From assembly GCF_026559675.1 (NCBI RefSeq), contig NZ_CP092891.1:2914001-2978000 (forward strand): a DNA stretch of 64,000 nt, in the 5' to 3' direction. The position numbers were made by a program, and so were the translations under genes. This DNA is from Microbacterium oxydans (GTDB lineage: Bacteria > Actinomycetota > Actinomycetes > Actinomycetales > Microbacteriaceae). How positions within the stretch are numbered: the stretch's first letter is position 1; every line of letters begins with the position of its first letter. Positions 53,948 to 62,789 of this stretch are shown one piece after another. The notes under the pieces were generated by a model. It did not search any database and had not been told where the DNA came from. It was given only the letters and a program-made list of their open reading frames with translations.

Positions 53948-55342
53948 TCAGCGCCGGATCGAGTCCTCGAACGGGTTCGGCTCGAGCGTGTAGTCGGTCG
54001 AGGCGTCGGACCAGGTACCTCCCCCGGCCGGCGCCGTGCGCCGACGCAGCGCGGCGAGCGCCCGCGTCGCCGGAGCGCCCACCGCGAGCGCGACCGTCCC
54101 GCGCAGCGTGCGCTCCTCCGCCCCGAGCACACTCGCGCGGTGCCAGGCCTCGTGCAGCGATCCGCCGCGGGGCGCGGGCACGCGTCGCGCCGGCAGGGCG
54201 CCCGAACGGCGCAGAGCCACCAGCTGCTCGACGCGCTCCCACCACGTCGACTCCGCCTCGGGGTGGAAGTAGTTCTCGCGCAGCCAGTCCGGATGCGGAT
54301 GCCGGAAGCGCCCGGCCACGACCTCGCTGCGACCGCCGAGCAGCCCGCTCCCCACGAACACCGTGTTCAGCAGGCTCTTGCTCACCCCGAAAGAGTCGAG
54401 CGCGATGACGGGCACCCCGAGGGCGGTGGCCTCGATCGCGGCGGTCGAGCTCACCGTGACCAGTCCCGCGGCCGTCTCCAGCGACGTGCTCATCGAGTCG
54501 TACGAGAAGACGAGGTTCGCGGGCAGGCGCGAGGGCAGCAGCCCCGCGTACGGTTCGCGCTCGAGGTGCGTCTCGGACTCCCCCGGCCGTGATCGCAGCT
54601 TCACCACGACGCGACGGCCCGGGTCGGCCTCGGCCGCTCGGACGAGAGTGGCTGCGATCTCGGCGCGCTCCTCGCGCGCGACCGGCACGAGAGCCTGCGC
54701 GGCGAAGACGATGTCCGTCGCCGGAGGCCGGACCGGCGCGGTCGAGGCCGGGCGGTCGGCGACGGCGACGGCGACACCGCCGCGCGGTCCGACGACAGCG
54801 TCCACACGGGCCCGCTCCGGGTGCAGCATCCGCTGCCGCCGGCGGGCGAACGGCAGGGTGGCGAGCGCCACGGGGGTCTGCACGCCGATCCGACGGCCGA
54901 GCTCCTCGAACGCCCGCACCTCGCGATGTGAGTGCACCACCAGCAGGTCGGTGTGCCGGCGGTAGTCCAGCGCCCCGCGCTGTGCGGGGATGGCCATGCC
55001 CGGCAGTCCCGAGACCGTGACGGGCCGATGCTGCAGCGCGTCGATCACGCGCCCCATCAGTCGCACGAACGGTCCGCGCCCCGCGAGGAGGACGACGTCG
55101 GGGCGCTGACCCTCGAGCCAGGCGGCGGCCTCCGCGAACCCGATCCGGGTGACGTCTTCGGCGCCGAGCGTCGTGCCGGCGAGTGCTGTGCGCTCCTGCG
55201 CCGCGCTGGCCGTGAGCGGCGTGCGCACGAGCAGCAGGTGCGGGCGCAGTCCCGGCACGGAGCCGAGCAGCGACGCCGCCCACTTCACGAACGAGTCGGC
55301 GTCCGCGATGGCGACGACGCGGATGCCGGGGGCGGTCGTCAT
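53948..55342 (-). CDS. DUF6716-like putative glycosyltransferase
   Basis: The 464-residue product starts MTTAPGIRVVAIADADSFVKWAASLL, a Rossmann-like beginning. GLPGMAIPAQRGALDYRRHTDLLVVHSHREVRAFEELG and a second half like a GT-B fold (VVVKLRSRPGESETHLEREPYAGLL, LVTVSSTAAIEATALGVPVIALDSFGV) follow. This matches the DUF6716 proteins found beside NeuB genes in Microbacteriaceae. ATG 55342 overlaps the neB-like stop (ATGA). It is probably a cytosolic transferase of sialic-type surface sugars; donor and acceptor are unknown. Confidence 0.72.
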   Translation of the reverse strand: MTTAPGIRVVAIADADSFVKWAASLLGSVPGLRPHLLLVRTPLTASAAQERTALAGTTLGAEDVTRIGFAEAAAWLEGQRPDVVLLAGRGPFVRLMGRVIDALQHRPVTVSGLPGMAIPAQRGALDYRRHTDLLVVHSHREVRAFEELGRRIGVQTPVALATLPFARRRQRMLHPERARVDAVVGPRGGVAVAVADRPASTAPVRPPATDIVFAAQALVPVAREERAEIAATLVRAAEADPGRRVVVKLRSRPGESETHLEREPYAGLLPSRLPANLVFSYDSMSTSLETAAGLVTVSSTAAIEATALGVPVIALDSFGVSKSLLNTVFVGSGLLGGRSEVVAGRFRHPHPDWLRENYFHPEAESTWWERVEQLVALRRSGALPARRVPAPRGGSLHEAWHRASVLGAEERTLRGTVALAVGAPATRALAALRRRTAPAGGGTWSDASTDYTLEPNPFEDSIRR

Positions 55343-56211
55343 GCGGAGATGCGGCGCAGCTTCGCCATCGGCGCGCGCTCGCTGTCGAACACCCGCTTGA
55401 CCCCGTCACCGGTCGCGCGCTCGATCACCCGGATGTCGCGCACGAGGTGCTCGAGGCCGGTCGGCTCGAGGGAGGCCGCGTGGTCGGAGCCCCACATCGT
55501 GCGATCCAGCGTGATGTGGCGCTCGACGGCGACGGCTCCGATGGCCACCGCGGCGAGGGAGATCTGGAGCCCGCGCTCGTGCCCCGAGTAGCCGACGGGC
55601 ACGCCGGGGTAGCGGTCGCGCAGTGTCGCGATCACCCGCAGGTTCGCCTCCTCCGGCTCCAGCGGGTAGGTCGAGGTCGCGTGCATCAGGACCACCCGGT
55701 CGGTGCCGAGGGTGTCGAGCGCACGGTCGATCTGCTCGATGGTCGACATCCCGGTGGAGAGGATGACGGGCTTGCCGGTCTCGCGCAGGGCCACCAGGAG
55801 CTCGGTGTCGGTGAGGCTGGCCGAGGCGACCTTGTGCGCCACGACGTTGAGGTCCTCCAGGAACTCGACGCTCGGAACATCCCACGGCGACGCGAACCAG
55901 TCCAGGCCCAGCATCGTGGCGTGGTCGCCGATCTCGACGTACTCGTCGCGGCCGAACTCGACGCGACGACGGTAGTCGAGATAGCTCATGACGCCCCACG
56001 GCGTCTCACGCGGAACGTCGCGCATGTGCTCGGGAGTGGAGATCTCCGGCGTGCGCTTCTGGAACTTCACGGCGTCGGCGCCGGCACGGGCCGCGACGTC
56101 GATGAGCTTCTTCGCGATGTCGACGTCGCCGTTGTGGTTCAGGCCGATCTCCGCGATGACGTAGGCGGGACGCCCACCGCCGATCACGCGTGATCCGATG
56201 CTGACAGTCAT
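55339..56211 (-). CDS. neuB: Sialic/nonulosonic acid synthase NeuB-like, without SAF domain
   Basis: The 290-residue enzyme condenses PEP with a hexosamine to give a nine-carbon acid. The TIM barrel marks are clear: PAYVIAEIGLNHNGDVDIAKKLID, AVKFQKRTPE, VILSTGMSTIEQID, PVGYSGHERG and AVERHITLDRTMWGSDHAASLEP. The usual C-terminal SAF (antifreeze-like) domain of about 60 residues, which closes the active site of the partner in the dimer, is missing, since the gene stops just after the barrel. GGAGGAACC lies before ATG 56211. No NeuC epimerase is present, so the exact sugar (sialic, legionaminic or other) is open. Confidence 0.9.
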   Translation of the reverse strand: MTVSIGSRVIGGGRPAYVIAEIGLNHNGDVDIAKKLIDVAARAGADAVKFQKRTPEISTPEHMRDVPRETPWGVMSYLDYRRRVEFGRDEYVEIGDHATMLGLDWFASPWDVPSVEFLEDLNVVAHKVASASLTDTELLVALRETGKPVILSTGMSTIEQIDRALDTLGTDRVVLMHATSTYPLEPEEANLRVIATLRDRYPGVPVGYSGHERGLQISLAAVAIGAVAVERHITLDRTMWGSDHAASLEPTGLEHLVRDIRVIERATGDGVKRVFDSERAPMAKLRRISA

Positions 56212-56305
56212 GGTTCCTCCGGTCGTCGAGCGTTGGTGCAAACCCCTCCCTCCTGACTACGGGCCGAGGATGAACACCGCGCAAAGACCGGGTTACCGGC
56301 GTCGG

Positions 56306-57484
56306 TCAGCTCGACAACACCCGTTCGATGAGCTCCCGGACGGCGCCTTCTCCGCCCCGGCGGCTCAGCACGACCCGGGCCTCCTCGAGCACCCGCGGAT
56401 GCGCGTTCGCCACCGCGATCGGCCATCCCACGATCCGCATCGCCGGGAGGTCGTTGACGTCGTTGCCGAGGTAGGCGATGTCGGCGAGAGCCACCTCGTT
56501 CTCCTCCGCCCAGTTCCGCAGCGCGGACTCCTTGTCGTCGATGCCGTGCAGCACGGGGACCCGGAGCTTGTCGGCACGCGCGCGGACGACGGGGTTGACC
56601 TCGGTGGAGAGGATCAGCAGCGGCACCCCCGCGCGACGCAGCAGGGCGACGCCCATCCCGTCCTCGCGGCTGACCCGCACCCGCTCGCCCCCGTCGGCGT
56701 CGATGATCGCGGTGTCGTCGGTGTGCACGCCGTCGAAGTCGGTCACGACCGCGCGCACCGGGATCGGCTGAGGGACCTCGTGCAGGGTGGCGAGCGCGCG
56801 TGCGACACGGAGCTGATCCGCGTCGTCGATCTCGATGGCCGTCCACTCCGGCACCGCCGCGATGCGGATCCTGCCGAAGAACCGATGCCTGCTCTCCCGG
56901 AAACCCGCGGCCCGGAACACGTAGAACGCCCCGGTCTCGAGGTGGTGCGGTTCGCGGTCCTGTCGACGGGGACGGTGCGCGGCGTCGTGGTTGATCGCGA
57001 TCGCGTCTCCGGCGTCGCCCTCCCGCCACAGGAAGCCGTAGGTCTCGTGTGCCGCGAAGACGCTGTCCGCGCGATCGGCACGGATCTCCTCCACCGCCGC
57101 CGCGAGCGCCTCGCTCGGGATGAACGGCGAGGTCGCCTGGAGGAAGGCGACGATCTCGACCCGCAGGCCGTCCGCCTCGAGCGCGTCCAGCGCATGCAGG
57201 ATCGCGCTCTCCGACGTCACGGTGTCTCCGGAGATCTCCGCCGGGCGCCGGATGACGCGGGCGCCGGCGGAGGACGCCACCGCCGCGATCTCGTCGTCGT
57301 CGGTGGAGACGACCACCAGGTCGATGCCCGGCGCCGTCGCCGCGGCCCGGACCGCCCGCTCGACCAGGGGGACCCCGCCGACGCGCTGCAGGTTCTTGCG
57401 CGGCACCTGCTTCGATCCACCGCGCGCCGGGATGATCGCCACCGTCAGGGGTCTCTGCTCGTCCATGGTCCTCATCCTCGTCAT
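56306..57484 (-). CDS. neuA: CMP-sialate synthetase fused to KdsC-like phosphatase
   Basis: The 392-residue bifunctional product has an N-terminal cytidylyltransferase (VAIIPARGGSKQVPRKNL, VVVSTDDDEI, FLQATSPF) to about residue 225. A HAD phosphatase follows, with VTDFDGVHTDDTAIID (nucleophile Asp in DFDG), LILSTEVNP and YLGNDVNDLPAM. The HAD half should remove the phosphate from the 9-phosphate sugar before CMP activation, so NeuB probably makes a 9-phosphate. ATG 57484 is used; ATG 57466 (MDEQRP) is possible. It lies between the polysialyltransferase-like gene and neuB on one transcript. Confidence 0.9.
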   Translation of the reverse strand: MTRMRTMDEQRPLTVAIIPARGGSKQVPRKNLQRVGGVPLVERAVRAAATAPGIDLVVVSTDDDEIAAVASSAGARVIRRPAEISGDTVTSESAILHALDALEADGLRVEIVAFLQATSPFIPSEALAAAVEEIRADRADSVFAAHETYGFLWREGDAGDAIAINHDAAHRPRRQDREPHHLETGAFYVFRAAGFRESRHRFFGRIRIAAVPEWTAIEIDDADQLRVARALATLHEVPQPIPVRAVVTDFDGVHTDDTAIIDADGGERVRVSREDGMGVALLRRAGVPLLILSTEVNPVVRARADKLRVPVLHGIDDKESALRNWAEENEVALADIAYLGNDVNDLPAMRIVGWPIAVANAHPRVLEEARVVLSRRGGEGAVRELIERVLSS

Positions 57485-57491
57485 CTTCTCG

Positions 57492-58874
57492 TCAGCGTCC
57501 TCGTATCGCCCGCCAGGCCCGCCCGGCTCGTCGCCGTGCGCCCAGCGCGTGGAGTCGCCACTCCTCGATCCTGCCGACTCCGCCGACGGGGCGCAGTGCG
57601 CGACGCAGGGCGTTCTCCCGCGGGGACCCCGGCAGGCCCAGCTCTACCAGCCGTCGCGGGGTGAAATACCGTTCCCGCTCGGCGGGATCGAGCTCGGCAA
57701 GCAGCTCCTCGGCCCGTCCGCGCAGATGCCCGGCGATCTCCGGCTGCATCGCATAGCCGACGGCGTCGACCAGCAGCTGCAGCCGCTCGGGATCGGCGTA
57801 CGAAGACGACTCGCGCGTGAGCGCATCGACCAGCGTCACGGGGATGCGGTTGCTGTTCTCATACGGCGTCAGCACCGAGAGCACGGTGTCGTTCCCCGCC
57901 GACCCGATCGCGCGCCCGAAGAGCGTGCGGACGGTCGGAAGCGCGGTCGAGAAGCCGGCGACGACCGCGACCGCATCGAGCCGTTCCGCGAGCAGCTCGG
58001 CCGCGAGCGGTCCGCGGTACTCGACGAGGGGGATGCCGTGCGCGGCCGCCCGGGCCCGGACCGCGGAGGTCACCAGGGGCGGCGCAGCCGGATGCGGCTT
58101 GAAGACGATGCGCCCCGGCGCCCATCCCGCCGCCCGATCGATGAGCTGCCGCTGCAGCTCGATCTCCTCCGCGGCCGTGATCACGCCCAGCGCCGACAGA
58201 TACTGGCCGAGCACGAGCACGGTCGGCACACCATCCGACGCGGATTCGAGGGAGGATTCGAGGGCGGAGTCGCCGCCACCCGGATCCGTCTCCCTCAGTG
58301 CGGCCGCGAAGGCCGCCGGAGGCACCGGCACGATCTCGGCGTCGGGCGCCCCGACCAGCGGTCGGACGCCGGGGACGACGTCGGCGTGGACCACCCGTCC
58401 GACGCGCGCCGCGACCGAATACGGCAGCCGCACCCGCATCGGCGAGTAGGTCATGAGCCCGTCGCCCACGATCGTGATCCGCGCCCGGGGGAACAGCGAC
58501 ATCAGCGTGCGGGCCGGCGCCACCTGCGGGCTCTGCACGAACAGCTCCAGCTCGCCCGGATCGAGCTGCCAGGCGCGCGTGAACAGCCTCTCCAGCATCG
58601 GGAGGTCGGCCTCCGCAGGCTCCCACGAACTCGGATGCAGGGGGCCGAGCAGCGCTTCGAGCGGCTCGATGCGGTCGAACCGCGCACGCAGCGTCCGCAG
58701 CACGAGCTCGTCCGCGATGCCCACCGCCGTCTCGGGCACGCGGGCGGAGGTGAACGGCACGAGCAGGCGCGCACCGGCGCTCCCGGACGAGCTGTCGTCG
58801 AGCAGCCCGGCGTCGATCGCGGCGACGGCGGTGGCGAGCCCATAGGCGCTGTGCAGGGCGAAGATCTGCGTCAT
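57492..58874 (-). CDS. Polysialyltransferase-family protein
   Basis: The 460-residue product begins MTQIFALHSAYGLATAVAAI. It has RARITIVGDGLMTYSP and RIVFKPHPAAPP, the two motifs (D/E-D/E-G and HP) of the alpha-2,8-polysialyltransferase family (GT52/GT38-like), with VAGFSTALPTVRTLFG near the donor site. It is cytosolic with no signal peptide. ATG 58874 overlaps the glycosyltransferase stop (ATGA). It would add nonulosonic acid to a surface polymer; the donor is CMP-activated by the fused NeuA. Confidence 0.82.
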   Translation of the reverse strand: MTQIFALHSAYGLATAVAAIDAGLLDDSSSGSAGARLLVPFTSARVPETAVGIADELVLRTLRARFDRIEPLEALLGPLHPSSWEPAEADLPMLERLFTRAWQLDPGELELFVQSPQVAPARTLMSLFPRARITIVGDGLMTYSPMRVRLPYSVAARVGRVVHADVVPGVRPLVGAPDAEIVPVPPAAFAAALRETDPGGGDSALESSLESASDGVPTVLVLGQYLSALGVITAAEEIELQRQLIDRAAGWAPGRIVFKPHPAAPPLVTSAVRARAAAHGIPLVEYRGPLAAELLAERLDAVAVVAGFSTALPTVRTLFGRAIGSAGNDTVLSVLTPYENSNRIPVTLVDALTRESSSYADPERLQLLVDAVGYAMQPEIAGHLRGRAEELLAELDPAERERYFTPRRLVELGLPGSPRENALRRALRPVGGVGRIEEWRLHALGARRRAGRAWRAIRGR

Positions 58875-59851
58875 CTCGCCCGCCCCGCCTGCCGGAGGAT
58901 GCGCGCGAGCACCCGGCGCCGCGGTCCGTCGAGGCGCCCGAGCACCGCGCCCACCTCGTCGGCGGGCAGTCGGCCGAGCATGTCGCGGATGCCCGTCCGC
59001 ATCTCGGCGCGGAGCTGCGGACTCATCCGACGCGCGCGCACCAGGTGGTGCGAGCTGAGGGCGAGTGCGGTCCGGACGACCTTCGGCAGGAAGCGCTCGG
59101 CCTCGTGATCCTGTTCCACCACGTCGATCACCTGACCCATCGCCCGGGCGAAGTCGAGCTGCCGCCGGTCCCGCACCTGGGTGAGCGAGGTCGCGACCCC
59201 ACGGCGATACAGCAGCGCCGGGGCGTCGACGACGGCGAACGACGCGGCCTGCAGGTGGAGACGCCAGATCCACGGCCGGTCCTCCGCCGTGAACAGTCCC
59301 GGAGGGAAGTCGGCGAGCCCGCGGTCGATGACCCGGCGGTGGAAGACTCCCGCCCACGCGAAGGGGTAGTCCACCATCGTCGTTTCGCCCTCCGGGAGGA
59401 TCGCCTCCCGCGGCGGGAGCACACGCTCGCGCCAGGGGTACGGCGCCCGCACGAGGGTCCGCTCCCTCCCGGTGACGGCGACGTGGTCGGTGCGCAGGAA
59501 GTCGCAGTCGAGCTCCCTCAGCCGCGACACCAGCACCTCGAGCCGTCGCGGCTGCATCCAGTCGTCGCCGTCGAGGAAGCAGAAGGCGTCCCCCTCGACG
59601 TGCTCCAGGCCCTGGTTGCGGGCGCTCGCCAGTCCGCGGGCGGTCGGGTTCCGCACCACCTCGGCGTGCGCGAACCGCTCCGCGTACTGCCGCATGAGCG
59701 CGCCGGTGTCGTCGCGCGAGCCGTCGTCGATCGCGACGAGCTTGAGGGCGTCCGCGTGCGCGAACTGGCGGGCGAGCGTCTCGAGCGTCGTCCCGATGTA
59801 CTCGCCGGCGTCCTTGGCGGGCAGGATGACGGTGACGAGGGGTGTGCGCAC
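58871..59851 (-). CDS. Family 2 glycosyltransferase
   Basis: The 326-residue enzyme has a GT-A fold: PLVTVILPAKDAGEYIGTTLETLARQ at the start, LKLVAIDDGSRDDT, then LASARNQGLEHVEGDAFCFLDGDDWM with the DxD-type metal site. AEDRPWIWRLHL near residue 200 resembles the catalytic ED motif. GTG 59851 is preferred over the longer frame (to 59986) because GGGAG precedes it and the extra 45 residues look non-coding. It is the first gene of the glycan operon and starts or extends the polymer. The gene-free, hairpin-rich stretch lies upstream. Confidence 0.88.
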   Translation of the reverse strand: MRTPLVTVILPAKDAGEYIGTTLETLARQFAHADALKLVAIDDGSRDDTGALMRQYAERFAHAEVVRNPTARGLASARNQGLEHVEGDAFCFLDGDDWMQPRRLEVLVSRLRELDCDFLRTDHVAVTGRERTLVRAPYPWRERVLPPREAILPEGETTMVDYPFAWAGVFHRRVIDRGLADFPPGLFTAEDRPWIWRLHLQAASFAVVDAPALLYRRGVATSLTQVRDRRQLDFARAMGQVIDVVEQDHEAERFLPKVVRTALALSSHHLVRARRMSPQLRAEMRTGIRDMLGRLPADEVGAVLGRLDGPRRRVLARILRQAGRAR

Positions 59852-60209
59852 GGAGCTCCCGGGGCTGGCGGTGTCCCGGAAGAGTGCCAGGCCATCGTTG
59901 CCGGTCGGCGACCCGCAGGTGAACGCCGGGTGTCCTCGGACAGGAGGAGGGCACTGAGGTGTGGCCCCGTACCCGAACGGAGCCACACCTCCCAGTGCTT
60001 CGCACTGCCGAACGCGGACGTTCGGGGAACGGGAACCGCCGAAGGTGTTCCCGTCGCCGTGGACTGCTGACCCCCATCAGCGGACCACGAACGTTGGCAC
60101 GGTCTCGCCCGCTCAAGGAGCGGTCGCGACCGATGGGTAACATGATACATGTCGCCGGAGGAGAATCCCAAAGTTCGCACCGCCTCGTCGGATCGGCGAC
60201 GATGGGACC
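59852..60209. other. Gene-free 358-nt stretch with a series of hairpins
   Basis: This gap between the divergent glycan operon and the 60210 gene holds no credible gene. CACTG-AGGTGTGGC (59952-59965) pairs with GCCACACCT-CC-CAGTG (59982-59997). That stem competes with a second hairpin, CAGTGC-TTC-GCACTG (59993-60007). CGAAC/GTTCG and CGGGAAC/GTTCCCG (about 60010-60053) follow. ACATG-ATA-CATGT (60140-60152) is a perfect palindrome. On the minus strand it may be a structured 5' leader or operator region of the glycan operon. Confidence 0.55.
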
Positions 60210-61127
60210 ATGCTCTGGCCTTTCGGATCGACGTGGCGCCCGGTGCGGCAGCGTCGACGCGACACCGTCGATCTGCGATGGCTCAGCGCCCGCACCTGGA
60301 CGCGACGCTGGTATCCGCAGGGCGTCGACCTCGGCGAGTGGCGCGGTCGGCGCACGCTCGCGGTGAGCTGGTTCCGGCAGGAGCTCTCGGGCGTGCACCT
60401 CGCGTCGCGCGTCACGTTCGTGGACCTGGAGCGCTCGCGTCACCTCGACGTCTTCCTCGTCACCGCCGACGACGACGGGGAGCTGCAGCCGGCCCCGATC
60501 CACGCCGGTGGGCTCGCCTGGTTCGGGGATCGGCTGTTCGCGGCCGCGACCGGCCGCGGCATCTGGGAGTTCGACCTCTCCGAGATCCGGGAGGTGCACG
60601 GTGCGCTCGCGCATCGGCTCTCCGGCGGGCAGGGGCGCGGACGGCGCTCGACGGCACTGGTCGTGGCGCGCACGCGAGCACATCCGGTGGCCCTCCGCTG
60701 CTCGTTCCTGGGTCGGGTGTACGACGACGCCGGCGAGCCGCTGCGGCGTGTGCTCATCGGCGAGCACCGCCCGGACGGGAGCGGCCGGATCGGCGAGTTC
60801 TCGCTCCCCGAGGGCGAGCACGACGGGTTCGTCGAGGAGGACCGCTTCTCCCCCGACATCACGAGCATGCAGGGTGCCGTCCGCTGGGGAGACCGGTACT
60901 TCGTGTCGCAGTCCGACCACCTGAGCCCCGGCACGCTGTGGAGCGGTGGGCGGACGACGCTGCAGCGGGACGCCGTGCCGCTGCCGGTCGGATGTGAGGA
61001 TCTGGCCCTCGATCTCGAGGCGGGTCTGCTGTGGACGCTCGGCGAGCATCCGTGGCGCCGGGTGGTGCGCGGCATCCCCCTCGCCCGCCTCGGCATCGGC
61101 GACGGAGCCCCCGCGCGGCGAACGTAG
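60210..61127 (+). CDS. Hypothetical beta-propeller-like protein
   Basis: The 305-residue product starts MLWPFGSTWRPVRQRRRDTV. I do not recognise the family with certainty. Repeats such as HAGGLAWFGDRLFAAATGRGIWEFD, DITSMQGAVRWGDRYFVSQSDH and LALDLEAGLLWTLGEHPWR recall beta-propeller strands (DUF4915-like or SMP-30-like). No signal peptide is evident. It is divergent from the glycan operon and followed by the DUF4229 gene after 9 nt. No ribosome site is obvious; an ATG-proximal leaderless start is possible. Confidence 0.6.
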   Translation: MLWPFGSTWRPVRQRRRDTVDLRWLSARTWTRRWYPQGVDLGEWRGRRTLAVSWFRQELSGVHLASRVTFVDLERSRHLDVFLVTADDDGELQPAPIHAGGLAWFGDRLFAAATGRGIWEFDLSEIREVHGALAHRLSGGQGRGRRSTALVVARTRAHPVALRCSFLGRVYDDAGEPLRRVLIGEHRPDGSGRIGEFSLPEGEHDGFVEEDRFSPDITSMQGAVRWGDRYFVSQSDHLSPGTLWSGGRTTLQRDAVPLPVGCEDLALDLEAGLLWTLGEHPWRRVVRGIPLARLGIGDGAPARRT

Positions 61128-61136
61128 ACTGGTGGA

Positions 61137-61442
61137 GTGAAGAAGCCCGCGCCCATCCTCGTCTACACCGTGCTGCGGCTGCTGGCGTTCCTCGTCCCGC
61201 TCGCGATCCTCTGGATCTTCTTCCCGATCTTCCGCGAGTTCTGGTGGCTGGCCGCCATCTTCGCCGCGCTGATCGGCATGAGCATCTCGATGCTGTTCCT
61301 GCGCACGCCGCTCACCGACGCCTCCGCGCGACTGCACGAGCGGCGCGAGAGCCGCTCGTCCGGTGGCCAGGCCGACGCGGATGCCGAGGATCAGGCGATC
61401 GACGACGCGGACGAGCCGCGCGACGGCGACGTCCGGGCCTGA
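61137..61442 (+). CDS. DUF4229-domain membrane protein
   Basis: The 101-residue product has two helices (about 6-28 and 33-53) separated by FREFW, then a charged, disordered tail (ADADAEDQAIDDADEPRDGD). LVYTVLRLLAFLVPLAILW and SMLFLRTPLTDASARLHERR fit the actinobacterial DUF4229 family. GTG 61137 follows TAGACT (61125-61130) by 6 nt. It is convergent with menA, with 30 nt between stops that include a tandem 15-bp repeat. In many actinobacteria this gene lies beside menaquinone genes; its function is unknown. Confidence 0.85.
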   Translation: MKKPAPILVYTVLRLLAFLVPLAILWIFFPIFREFWWLAAIFAALIGMSISMLFLRTPLTDASARLHERRESRSSGGQADADAEDQAIDDADEPRDGDVRA

Positions 61443-61447
61443 GCTAC

Positions 61448-61477
61448 CCGAGTCGGATCAGCCCGAGTCGGATCAGC
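61448..61477. repeat. Two tandem copies of a 15-bp unit at the menA 3' end
   Basis: CCGAGTCGGATCAGC occurs twice head to tail. The copy at 61463-61477 contains the menA stop codon and the other is just beyond it, consistent with a recent slippage duplication. Confidence 0.6.
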
Positions 61478-62447
61478 CCACGAACGCCCAGAACAGGGCG
61501 CCCGCGTACAACAGCGACGTCAACGACGTGAGCGCGAGCGCGGTGACCAGCTCCTTGGGCTGACGGTACAGCCACACGATCGTGATGGCCGGAAGCCCGG
61601 CGAGCAGCGCCAGCAGGGAGATCCAGGCGATCGGGAACAGCAGCGCCAGGAACACGGCGATGACGAAGGGTGCGAGCACGAAGAGCGTGAACAGCACCTG
61701 CGTCGCCCGGCGTCCGATCAGCACCGTCAGGGTGCGCTTGCCGACCTCGCGGTCCTGATCGATGTCGCGCAGGTTGTTGGCGAGCAGCACGGCGCAGGCG
61801 AACAGGCCTGCGGCGATCGCTCCGAGCCAGGCCTGCTGCGGCAGCTCGAACACCTGCACCCAGGTCGTGCCGAGCGTCGCGACGAGCCCGAAGAACACGA
61901 ACACGAAGACCTCGCCGAGGCCGTAGTAGCCGTAGGGGCGCTTGCCGCCGGTGTAGAACCACGCGGCGACGATGCAGGCGGCGCCGACGGCCAGCATCCA
62001 CCACTGCCCGGTGCGCACCACGATCGCCAGTCCCACGAGCGCAGCGAGCGCGAAGAAGACCAGTCCGATGACCAGGACGGTGCGCGGCTTCACCCGACCG
62101 GACGCCGTCAGTCGCGCCGGGCCGACCCGGTGGGCGTCGGTGCCTCGGACGCCGTCGCTGTAGTCGTTCGTGAAGTTCACGCCGATCTGCAACAGGACCG
62201 CGACGGCGAGGCAGGCGAGCGCGATGACCCAGTGGAACTCCGGCCCCGTGCTGCGCGCCGCGCCCGTGCCGATGATCACGGGTGCGATCGCCAGCGGCAA
62301 CGTGCGCAGACGAGCGGCCCCGATCCAATCGGATACCGTCACCGGACCCGCTTCGATGACCGGACGCTTCGCCGGGTTGCCGCTGGTGCGGGCCGGGGTG
62401 CGCTTGGCGCTGGGGGTCTTCTTCTTGCGCTGGGAGGATGCTGCCAC
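61473..62447 (-). CDS. menA: 1,4-Dihydroxy-2-naphthoate polyprenyltransferase
   Basis: The 324-residue membrane enzyme attaches the polyprenyl tail to DHNA. It has about nine helices and both aspartate motifs: FTNDYSDGVRGTD at about 94-106, and NNLRDIDQDREVGKRTL near 205-221. A basic, soluble N-terminus of about 35 residues (SSQRKKKTPSAKRTPARTSG) precedes them. GTG 62447 follows TAGGAT (62455-62460) by 7 nt. It completes, with the polyprenyl synthase, MenG, MenF and MenD, part of the menaquinone pathway, although it is 31 kb from them. Confidence 0.95.
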   Translation of the reverse strand: MAASSQRKKKTPSAKRTPARTSGNPAKRPVIEAGPVTVSDWIGAARLRTLPLAIAPVIIGTGAARSTGPEFHWVIALACLAVAVLLQIGVNFTNDYSDGVRGTDAHRVGPARLTASGRVKPRTVLVIGLVFFALAALVGLAIVVRTGQWWMLAVGAACIVAAWFYTGGKRPYGYYGLGEVFVFVFFGLVATLGTTWVQVFELPQQAWLGAIAAGLFACAVLLANNLRDIDQDREVGKRTLTVLIGRRATQVLFTLFVLAPFVIAVFLALLFPIAWISLLALLAGLPAITIVWLYRQPKELVTALALTSLTSLLYAGALFWAFVG

Positions 62448-62498
62448 GCAGGGAATCCTACTGGCCGAGCCGATGCCCGACCTCAGCGAGACCGACGA

Positions 62499-62789
62499 TC
62501 AGGCGTTCGGGTTGCTGTCCTTGCCGTCGAGCCAGAGCGTGTCGGATGCATCCGCGTGCGTGCCCTCCGTGCCGACGTGCTTGGCGCTGATCTGCGGGCC
62601 CTTGGTGATCACGTGCACGAGGGCCATCGCGTGCCCCTGACCGAGCTGGTAGTCCTCCTTGAGCCACGCGACGATCGGGGCCGCCTTGGTCGTCTTGTCG
62701 AACCCCTTCTCGGTGGCGAGCTCGATGAACTGCCGCGGGGTGAGACCGGTCTTGGTCTCGATGTTGTCGAGGTATGCCTGGAAGGACAC
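62499..62789 (-). CDS. DUF4287-domain protein
   Basis: The 96-residue product starts MSFQAYLDNIETKTGLTPRQFIELATEKGF. TKAAPIVAWLKEDYQLGQGHAMALVHVI follows, the DUF4287 family pattern. It is a small soluble helical protein. The function is unknown; the family is often found with stress or DUF5655-type transport-related proteins. GTG 62789 has CAGGAG 6 nt upstream. The gene is between menA and the Lrp regulator, all on the minus strand, but has no clear shared promoter. Confidence 0.9.
   Translation of the reverse strand: MSFQAYLDNIETKTGLTPRQFIELATEKGFDKTTKAAPIVAWLKEDYQLGQGHAMALVHVITKGPQISAKHVGTEGTHADASDTLWLDGKDSNPNA

Noticed and set aside
57492..61337. Single 1281-codon minus-strand frame
   Set aside because: Only the last part (from ATG 58874) is a real gene. 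The rest is antisense to the GT2 gene region and the 60210 gene.
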